From the NCBI GenBank assembly GCA_022829145.1, contig CM040761.1, positions 622,768 through 686,767 on the forward strand: 64,000 bases of DNA. Direction: 5' to 3'. A program made the translations under genes and the position numbers. Shown in pieces: positions 55,901 to 64,000 of the stretch. The stretch is from Albula goreensis (lineage: Eukaryota > Chordata > Actinopteri > Albuliformes > Albulidae). Within the stretch, counting starts at the first letter, position 1, and each line of letters starts with the position of its first letter. The notes beneath the pieces were generated by a model. That model did not search any database, was not told the origin of the DNA, and saw nothing but the letters and a program-made list of their open reading frames with translations.

Positions 55901-56358
55901 GTTGCTCATAGGGTCAAACTTCCCAAGTCCCTCTCCGTGATTGGGATTTTAAATCGAGGTATAAAGCCCCAAAGTCAAACAAACACCTGAAAAGTCACAT
56001 TGTCACAGAGGACAGACACGGCTTTTGCGATATTCCTGTTTTGGGTTTTTTTCTGACAAAGCGGATCTTCTTGATATTGGAAGAACCCCATTCAGCACCG
56101 GAGGAGGTGGTCGTGACTCATGCGTGCGTAGTAACGGATAAATAGACGTTTCGTGCTGTAAAAAAGCAAATCAAACATATTTCAACCAAAAAGGTCACAG
56201 TGGATGGAATTTTTGCCGTCTATTACCATTCAGACCTCGTTTTCCGTGGACTGTTTAAAGTGCACTGAATATTGCATGGCTGTAGGCTGTAATTGGTTTG
56301 TTCTGAGATAGTTTCTTGGACTCTAATATCTGTGCACCGCTGACTGGTCGGTAACACG
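55901..56358 (+). promoter_or_regulatory. gad1: gad1 promoter and likely noncoding first exon
   Basis: A TATAAAG at 55960-55966 is followed by sequence richer in CG. A good donor (CACG before gtaaga) ends a likely noncoding exon at 56358, which would splice to the acceptor ctccttgcag at 57380. A TTCAGCACC word at 56091-56099 resembles the left half of an RE1/NRSF site, but the right half is absent. Promoter and 5'UTR exon are inferred from these signals. Confidence 0.4.
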
Positions 56359-57380
56359 GTAAGACGATGTTTCGTACTGGAGCTGTGTGTATCGTGAGAT
56401 GCTGTTGTGAGTAATCAAAATGACTGTTATACAGGTTTATACTTAAATGCCCAGTAGGTTGCTATACTAAGCTTCTGTAATAAAAATGAAATGGAATGAC
56501 TTCTTTTTACGTACGCTAGAAAGATAAGCACTAATGAAGTGACAAAACTGATTTAAAAAAAACTGCTATCGAATGTCATATTCTAATTGATCTTGTCGTG
56601 TTTTAGCATAATTTGTTAATTGTCGTGATCAAACAGTGACGACGATTAATAGTTTTGTTTCTTTATTTTAAAATCGGCATTGTTTCGACTATCAACAGTT
56701 TAAAGATATTTAAACGGTATTAGGCAAATCCTGCGCTCCTCAGGTTTGTTTTTCGAAATGGGCTTGGGTTGACCTTCACAGTTTGGCAAATACATGTCTG
56801 TCTTATGTCTTGTTTTTTATTTATTTATTTTTAAAGAATTTGGTATCCGAAATAATTGAAATTGAACATTGAAATGTATATTTTCAAGAAGTGATTTACA
56901 TGCGTGTATATATGTATGCTTACTTTATAGGCTTTCTGTTCCTACTAATAAATGTAGTTGAGTTAAAGGTCTGCTGAATCGGTTCCGCCTGCATACGCTG
57001 GAAGGCACAGGCTGACTAAAACGTTCGTTTGCCTATCCGCTTTATTCACCTAAAATAAAACTTTTACCATTAGATTTTTGTTTATTCAATCGCTTTAAGT
57101 GAATGGTTTTATAAAGGGACCGTAAATTGAAGAAATGTTTTGGATTTCACTTGTCGATTACGTATGGGTAAGTGTTTGTGACGATATTATATGACTGTTG
57201 CTTTGTTTATAACACTGAATAAGTGGACGTGGAACAATAACTTCTCCCATTTTAAGTGGTAATACTGCATAATATTTTCTGTGAAAATGATTTCCATTTA
57301 TATGAAAATACTATTTCACATTAGTATGTCTTTAATTTTCCCTCCAAATTCTGGCTCAGACCCCTCTCATCTCCTTGCAG

Positions 57381-57551
57381 AGGACTGTCACTGTTAATCT
57401 TGTGTAAAATAAGAGAGGTTTGGGAGAAAGTGACAGCGCGTGCGGTGGAGTGAGGACTTGTGTATCTCAGGACTGATGGCGGCGTCTGCACCTTCCTCCT
57501 CTGGCGGCGATCCGGATCCCAACTCGACTAATTTACGACCACCATCCACAA
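57381..57551 (+). CDS. gad1: gad1 first coding exon (5'UTR 57381-57475)
   Basis: An acceptor ctccttgcag ends at 57380. The ATG at 57476-57478 lies in GACTGATGG; 25 codons plus one base follow up to the donor gtaggt. The coding part starts at 57476; the preceding 95 bp are UTR if the acceptor is used. The split codon is completed by CC of the next exon, giving Thr. Confidence 0.9.
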
Positions 57552-57865
57552 GTAGGTCTATCACAGATAAATCGCTATTTCACTTGTGCTATTTACTCTG
57601 TAGGTATCGTCATTAATCATTTCCATACGATAAAACGGCGCAGTCCGAAATGCCTCTCATCCAACAAATCACCACTCCATTGCCTGCGCAGCAGACCCCC
57701 GCTTCTACTGCTCACCATCTGAGTCTGAAAATCGGGAATGTCCTTTAAAAACATCATTTCAAATCAATTGAAATCTGGCTGTAATCATATGATCAGTTTT
57801 GGAAGGAAAAATAGAAACGGTTATTATTATTATTATTAGTAGTAGTAGTAGCAGTAGTAGTAGTA

Positions 57866-57917
<52 letters not shown>

Positions 57918-60900
57918 AATAATAATAATAGCCGTTTAGACAGCTGAAATATGGTCATTTCAAGCAACCTCATTTTTGCATGGATTTGGATTTTTTATTT
58001 TCCGGTTTTTTCCTCTTAAAATGTCCGTGTGAATGTGTACTTACGTGAAAGCGGCGCTAATTGTAATAACGTTGAATTGGTCCTAATGGACCATTTCATT
58101 TTGTCCTGACTTGAATTGTGAGGTGGAGGATGGAGAGACAATAAAAACAGCCAACAACCCTGTGTCGGCGATTTGCACGGTAATGCACAGGAGTGAAAGG
58201 GGTGAGATGGCCTAATTGCTTTAACTAGCAGGGTACAATTAGAAAGATAATCGGCGTGCCAGATGCATAGTCTACCACTTTTATAAAGACTACTTTGGAC
58301 ATATTGGAACACAGTATAAATTTAAATCAATCCAATAACTTACATTCGGTTGATATCATTTTTATATTTACCATGTTTTCTACTGTCTGTAACCGATAAA
58401 TGCAATTACATTAATAATATGTTTCGCACTGTAACTAAGTAGCCAAGACCTGACAGAAAAAACATTGAAATATTTATTTGTTGAGGATAAGAAAGCGTTT
58501 AGTATAAAAAATAAAACAATGGGAAGTAATTTCAAGATTTACATTTGAGACAATTGTATATGGTAAATATTCGCTACTTTATCTTTCCCATTAAAATGTC
58601 GTGTTGACATGCTTTTTGTCATTAAGATGCTGCCGGGCTTTATCTCGCGCTCACTGACCGCGAGCGGCTCGCGCTGTCAGCAAGTCGCTGTCGGCAACGT
58701 CTCGTCTCTGCTCCCTTGAGCGAGCTCTCTGACTCTATTTTATACTGCCATAAGAACAGACGACGTGATGCAAGCATGCTTTTTGCAAGAGTTTCACAAT
58801 TTACAAACAAATGCATGCTGTGTTTTACATACAAACAGATACAAACAGATCTATAATGCAATCGCCAAATAACAAGGATTAATTATGATTTTTTTTTTTT
58901 TTTGCAATGAAAGAACGAAAAGCAGAGAGAAAAGTAAGCGGCTTGTTAAACTTCTGAAACCAAGGTCAAACGCGCTTACGACGTGCCTGTATCCACATGT
59001 ATTACCATTTGTTTGTCTTCCGTCACAAATCATTTTGGGTCCATATTCAATATGTAGTCACCGAATGTGCATCTTTCGGCTCACAATATTTCAATTCTTC
59101 AACATTTCGTTTACGAATTGCTGTATATTGTGTATTTTGTACACGACATACAGCAATTTGATATGTCATAAATCGTTAGTATTGTACTCGTCCAGAGGAC
59201 TCAGTGCGCCTGTGTGTGCCGGTCGGAGAGAAAGGGATGCAGAAGATACCAGCTCTAATGGTCCGACACCTTCAATAGCAGGGCTATAGGAAGGAAATCT
59301 GGTCTGTTTTTGTATCATATCAGTCTCAGGCTGGCCGATGTTAGTCATGCAAGTCCGATATAGTCAAAAACTATTTTTCACCCAATTAATTCCTGAACTC
59401 TCCTCCGACCCTATTTCATGCCCGTTTGTTTTAAGCCGCCGCTTTGCCGGATGTGTGCCAACGTTTATTAGACATTCACGTCTCAGATGGCTTTTATTGA
59501 TTGTCTGATGTGACACCGGAACATTTAAAATGTTCACGAATAACAATGAGCTCCCATATGCTCGCCAACATTCAAAATCTCAGTTTTCTTCATTGCTAAA
59601 TATTCGGTCTGCATCAAGTCTGCTTCAATACATGTTTCCCATTACGCGCTTCTTAAAATTGGGCTTATTCAGCTAATTAAATTCACAGTATATGTAAATG
59701 TTACATTAGGTTATTCAATAGTTTTCCCAAACATTTTGTTTTAGCCTATGACTCATGGTGTGGAGTTGCACACGGATGCACAAGAAAACTGGGGATGAAG
59801 ATCTGCGGTAAGTTTTAGATCATACTGCCACCAGACCATATTCATCCCACTGGTATCTTCACAGTAAATCCATGACGAGTGACGAGTGAAATAATTCGCA
59901 TGAAAGAGAGGGGAAGCGTCATATTTAACATCATTACTCCTCATCTCGTTTAATTCGAAAAGTAAATATGTTTTGCATTAGTGTTCAAAATGCTTGCACA
60001 TATACTGCAGCCCAGTAAGCTTTTGGCTAATGTGAAAGACTGCTCTGACTGTCACTGTCGGTTTCTTCTCTCTAAAGGTCATTGAGCAATTATTTATCCA
60101 ATGGGCTGTGCGGTAAATCAGGATTTAAGCAGCGTCTCTATAGCGGAAGACATAACGCTCAGTTTCTGCTGCAAACATTGGTTTGGAACGAAAATATATC
60201 CATCCAAAACCTTATTGTTTTCAATAAAAAGACAATGTCCTTGGAATGTACGGTTTTTTGCTACAAATCCGGCGCTAGAGCATAGATATTTGTTTTTTTT
60301 GTGTGATAATGCAGAGCGCAACATGAAATGTTACCTTGTGCTTGAATATTAATTCAGTCCACTCATCTAAATTGTGTAATTGCATGAGAGTTGCTGTCCA
60401 GTGAAAACCCCAAACATGGAAGTCATATTTACTCTTGAATCGAAGTCTTCGCTTTTTCCTTTCCTTTCTTCACGCAACTGCTTGACACCCTGCTCACGCA
60501 AAGAATGGAGCCGTGAGGGGAAGTGGTGACTCAGAGGGCCCACGTCTGGACAGGGGCCCCAGAAACTGTGCATCACTGTCATTAGTAGGCTAGAAGGGGC
60601 GGTGTCATGTCTCTCCACTGGGCCCAAGATTCCTTACAGCAGAGCCTGATACAAATAGCCCGAATACGGGAGAGTGGTAGCCTTATGTGTTGATGCAATA
60701 TATTCTCAGTAACACATAGGCATTTTTTTAAAAAAATAACTGTTAGTATCATTGTCTTCCCATCACTATATTTAACATGTTGTATGTCCGCGTTATTCTG
60801 CCGGTGTTATTGTCATACCTTTTTCCGATCCCCTTGTTTGAAAACAGACTACGCGGCAGCAGATTAGGGTTGTTTTTACTTGACTTCACAATGTTGTTTT

Positions 60901-63490
60901 CCTTGGGACTCATCTGGTTAATAGAGAATTTCAAAAATTAATAAATGGATACATTTGTCCTTTTAATTTGCCAATATCAGGTGTCCAATTAAGGCATCTA
61001 AAAAACGTTATTCATGTGGTTGAGCAAAGAACTGTATTAGTAGCTTATCCATGTACATTAGGTTAGGTTCCATGAATAGGTTTTATATTCGCAGTTTTGC
61101 TAGTCGGTTTATTCTGAGGCGTATTTGCGTGTGGCCGCCCGGCAGGCAGGGTCATTTGACATTCCTTTGATTTCTGTTGTGGCCATAAACATAATTATGG
61201 TGCCATCTGCTGGTGCAGACTGGAATACTATTGATAGCAGTAACGATGATTTTTAAAATGCTTTTGTTTACTGTCAGTATATTTTTGATTATCCTTCAGT
61301 TGATTTTATTTTCACGGCTCACTTTTTGTCAGTGCCATAAGATTGTTTGGCACAATGTTTACAAAGCGTAAAAAAATGTGCATAGTGAATACTACCTGCT
61401 ATTTAAACGTTATCATGGAACCTTTGAAAAAAAAATGAGTCGTTCAAAATAGTATATAATTTAGTAGTATATAATTTGTGTTGAATTTAATATATTTAAT
61501 AGTATATAATTTAAATAATCATTAACACATTTCAAACTTTACTTGTACAAACTCCCTGTAGGCTATATTATGTTGAACGGGTAAGACTGGAAAGACGTAA
61601 TTTATGGGCTTTGACTGTCCCACAGGCCAGTGTTGACTTACCGAGGGTTTGAACATCGCGTGGGATAATAAGGACAAGCCATATTGGTAGCAGTAATAAA
61701 ATAACGTTTTGTGGTATATCATGGGTTTCCAGCTTGAAGTCATCTGAGCTTACAGGCCAGAACAGCTTTAGACTGGATAAAAATGATTAACGAGAATCTT
61801 ATTAAAGAGCAATTCGTCAGGATCCTGTTTTTCTGAGATAGCAGTGCCAGTATTCAGAGGCGGAGAGGAAATGTTTGATCTGCTGGTGATAAGGACTCGG
61901 AATCTGTTGTGATATCGGCGCGTTATTTACACTGCCCATTGTACAAATTATTAAAGTCGGGAAATGGGTTGTAAATAAATGAATGGCATTTCAGCGCAAT
62001 AATGCAAAAACAAAACCGATGTAGACAGCGAAAATATATAAAGGAATCATCATTCTTGAAATAAAAATTATACATTTGCTGAACAGAAGATCAAGCCTTC
62101 ACGTTCAATCAGTAAAACCGGCCCCTATTTCAGCCTGAATTGTACATTGATATTTGTGTAACTTTGTCTTCATATTGGTTATATCAGTGCTATGGATAAG
62201 TCGAATTAAAAAAAAACATCTACCACCATGTTCCTTGTAGCCCTTAAAGGCAGGAGTCAGGATTAACGATAATTTACATATACTTGACATAATAATGACA
62301 AAATAATCCTTGAAGTAAATGGAGATTTCTTGAACCATTCGGCATACAATAAAAATATACAAAACAAGGCTTCCGAAATATACGTTGTATTATTGTAGTA
62401 CAAATGTTTAATTTTCTTATTTTACCTGAATATCTGAACGTACACATTGTCGTCTCTTTGTCATTTATCTGATAATTGAACATTCTTGTGATAAGGACGG
62501 CACATAACGACACAAGAAATATCCAGTACCAATCATTATTTTTAATTTCCTTAACAATCGAGAGTTTGTAAGGTATTTCCTAGCCTATATAGACGGTAAT
62601 AGGCTGTAAGCCTAAGAAATAATTTGAAAGAATAGCTCGGTTTCATTAATAATATCACACATGGAAATAAGATTTGCTTGTGTAAAGCTGTTTTAAAAAT
62701 ACTAACCAGTTAGCAATATATAATCCTGCGATTGGTTGTTGACAGTTTTTATTTTGGATGACCATAGATTATCAATTGGCTGTAAATTGGCGGTAAATTA
62801 ATAACGTCACAGTTGTATTTGCGCATTTGGTTTAATAAAACTTTAGCAATGGCTGGGATTTTTTAAATGTATATTTTGCATTAATAATAGACGGTAACAT
62901 AAAATAGGATCGCATTGCCTACATCATTGTTTTTCGACCAGTCCATAAAGTGTGGCTGCCGGCTCGGCTGGGCAGTGACTCGTTATGCACCGTGTTCTGT
63001 CAAAAGCCTGTTCACTGAAGTGGAAAGTGTCTGAGGAACTTAATAGGAATATACCACAGGACGAAATGACTATTTGTTTTTGCATGGCTGAGTTTTGGTC
63101 CTGGTGTCACGGGGTTCAACCTCCCACAGGCTGTTCGCCCTTCCTCCATAAATACACTTCGCCTGGGCGGAATTAGGGTAACCTCAAAACAATAGCACGG
63201 CACTGCCAGCTCGGATAGGGGGGGACATGTGTTGCGTATAAAATTTAATTAATTCAACAACACAACAACAGCAATGCTGGGGAATGGTAACCGTCCGTCT
63301 CACTCGTCTTCTGCCCCATGTAACAATCTAGGGCTGTTGCAGAAGAATAACAGCCTGGAGGAACGGAGCCGGATTGTCAGTTCCTTCAAGGAACGCCAAT
63401 CTCCCAAGAATCTCCTGTCCTGTGAAAACAGCGACAGAGACGCGCGGTTCCGGCGCTCGGAGACTGACTTTTCAAATCTCTTTGCCAGAG
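57476..63490 (+). CDS. gad1: gad1, glutamate decarboxylase 1 (GAD67), 5' part only
   Basis: Three coding exons (57476-57551, 59745-59807, 63332-63490), all phase-1 junctions, give the N-terminal 99 codons plus one base of GAD67. Readable blocks are [40 protein letters not shown], then [31 protein letters not shown] and [10 protein letters not shown], all matching vertebrate GAD1. The enzyme decarboxylates glutamate to GABA with pyridoxal phosphate in inhibitory neurons. This N-terminal segment targets the protein to membranes and synapses and precedes the catalytic domain, so no active-site residues are in the window. GAD65 (gad2) has a different N-terminus. The gene continues to the right. 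Confidence 0.95.
57552..59744 (+). other. gad1 intron with trinucleotide repeat and possible enhancer sequence
   Basis: The intron holds a TTA/TAG trinucleotide array at 57822-57931. GC-richer sequence lies at about 58080-58300 (with TAATTG-type homeodomain words), 58630-58740 and 59390-59560; this may be conserved regulatory DNA, but no comparison was possible. No exon or transposon is evident. Confidence 0.45.
57822..57931. repeat. (TTA)n / (TAG)n trinucleotide array
   Basis: ATT units, then TAG/CAG units, then a long ATT run and AAT units, about 110 bp in all. Confidence 0.95.
59745..59807 (+). CDS. gad1: gad1 second coding exon
   Basis: 63 nt between gttttag and gtaagt, encoding [20 protein letters not shown] and the first base of a Gly codon. 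The Cys residues in this region are among the conserved N-terminal cysteines of GAD proteins. Confidence 0.95.
59808..63331 (+). other. gad1 intron
   Basis: 3.5-kb intron, AT-rich, without recognisable transposons or coding sequence. A CTCF-like motif is at 61199-61213. Confidence 0.6.
61199..61213 (-). promoter_or_regulatory. CTCF-like motif in gad1 intron
   Basis: GGTGCCATCTGCTGG; its reverse complement CCAGCAGATGGCACC fits the CTCF core CCASYAGRKGGCRS at every position. It has the same orientation as the motif at 54642. Confidence 0.45.
63332..63490 (+). CDS. gad1: gad1 third coding exon
   Basis: 159 nt after caatctag, ending GCCAGAG before gtgagt. It encodes [38 protein letters not shown] and [10 protein letters not shown]. 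The next exon, outside the window, should start by completing an Asp codon. Confidence 0.95.
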
Positions 63491-64000
63491 GTGAGTGAAC
63501 GGATTTTCATCTTTATGCCTAGTCCTTTCTCAAATTGTGGCATTGTGCGCTAGGTATTACCTTAAGCGTCGGAATGCTTGTTTTTTTGTTGTATAGTCTA
63601 AGGTGCTGTTCCACATATGAAAACATATATTCACTGCGAGTTATGACCCCACTCGGGGAATTCCCGCACGAATAGGTAAACTGTTTGAATTGCCTGAAGA
63701 CCAAAGCAAAGCTAGCCTTATGTGCTTTGAATCCAGTTTATATTTAAAATGTTAGATTCCTCTCATGTTGAATTCAGTATGGTACCGGCATATTTCCCAG
63801 ACGCCTTTCCAGTTTAAAATGTGACAATCGTCATTAAGATCGTGTTCCAGTGCCTAAATAACTAGTTTAAATTAAGTCATTTTCAAACTGGACTGAATCA
63901 AATGGCATGCCTTTTTTGTCAATTTGCTTATACTTTGTTGTTATTTAAATGTATTTTCTATATGCACAATTTGCATTAACATGTTATGGTTTAAAATTAG
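63491..64000 (+). other. gad1 intron, truncated by window end
   Basis: Intronic sequence up to the window edge; nothing recognised. Confidence 0.7.

Noticed and set aside
56091-56111. RE1/NRSF-like site near the gad1 promoter
   Set aside because: Only the left half (TTCAGCACC) matches; the GGACAGCGCC-like right half is missing at any usual spacing.

Overview
The window is vertebrate, almost certainly teleost fish, nuclear DNA. It has GT-AG split genes, AATAAA poly(A) signals, microsatellites, and a dense load of Tc1-like, hAT, Harbinger, LINE and Ty3/Gypsy elements of the kinds typical of fish genomes. The species cannot be named from sequence alone.

Three host genes lie head to tail on the + strand, in the order seen on human 2q31 (SP5 - ERICH2 - GAD1). 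(1) sp5, the Wnt-responsive Sp-family zinc finger factor, is complete in two coding exons (6339-8018). A cluster of TCF/LEF-like sites lies 0.2-0.45 kb upstream of its ATG. (2) erich2 (glutamate-rich protein 2) runs from about 15666 to 32978. I assembled eleven phase-compatible coding exons giving 259 codons. The last four exons match the conserved ERICH2 core; the first five are small and less certain. A perfect RFX X-box lies about 0.58 kb upstream, as expected for a cilium or flagellum gene. (3) gad1 (glutamate decarboxylase 1, GAD67) is present only as its 5' end: promoter region, a likely noncoding exon, and the first three coding exons (57476-63490). The gene continues beyond the window.

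Layout. 1-6300: sp5 upstream region, simple repeats and the proximal promoter. 6339-8489: sp5. 8490-15000: intergenic, with simple and minisatellite repeats, Tc1 and Gypsy remnants, and a long hairpin near 14.4 kb. 15077-33169: erich2, whose introns hold a hAT fragment, a Gypsy remnant with integrase before reverse transcriptase, a Tc1-like element with a repeat nested in it, other DNA transposons, and a 15-copy 44-bp minisatellite. 33170-54000: a transposon graveyard between erich2 and gad1. It includes a near full-length Tc1-like element (34681-36273), a LINE with a 5' inversion split by a solo LTR (about 37.2-39.6 kb), a Harbinger remnant (about 40.0-40.6 kb) and a four-level nest: a hAT element inside a Ty3/Gypsy element inside a Tc1/IS630-like element inside an older copy of that same family (44652-53356). 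54000-64000: gad1 promoter, first exons and introns, nearly free of recognisable transposons.

The host genes share no pathway. sp5 is a developmental transcription factor, erich2 a probable ciliary or testis protein of unknown mechanism, and gad1 the GABA-synthesising enzyme of inhibitory neurons. Their common order and orientation reflects ancient synteny. I found no CRISPR array, rRNA or convincing tRNA gene. No wholly new system is evident; the best leads are the nested transposon block, the Gmr1-like domain order, the LINE inversion, the erich2 minisatellite next to a tandem splice acceptor, and an orphan exon-like segment at 33.4 kb.
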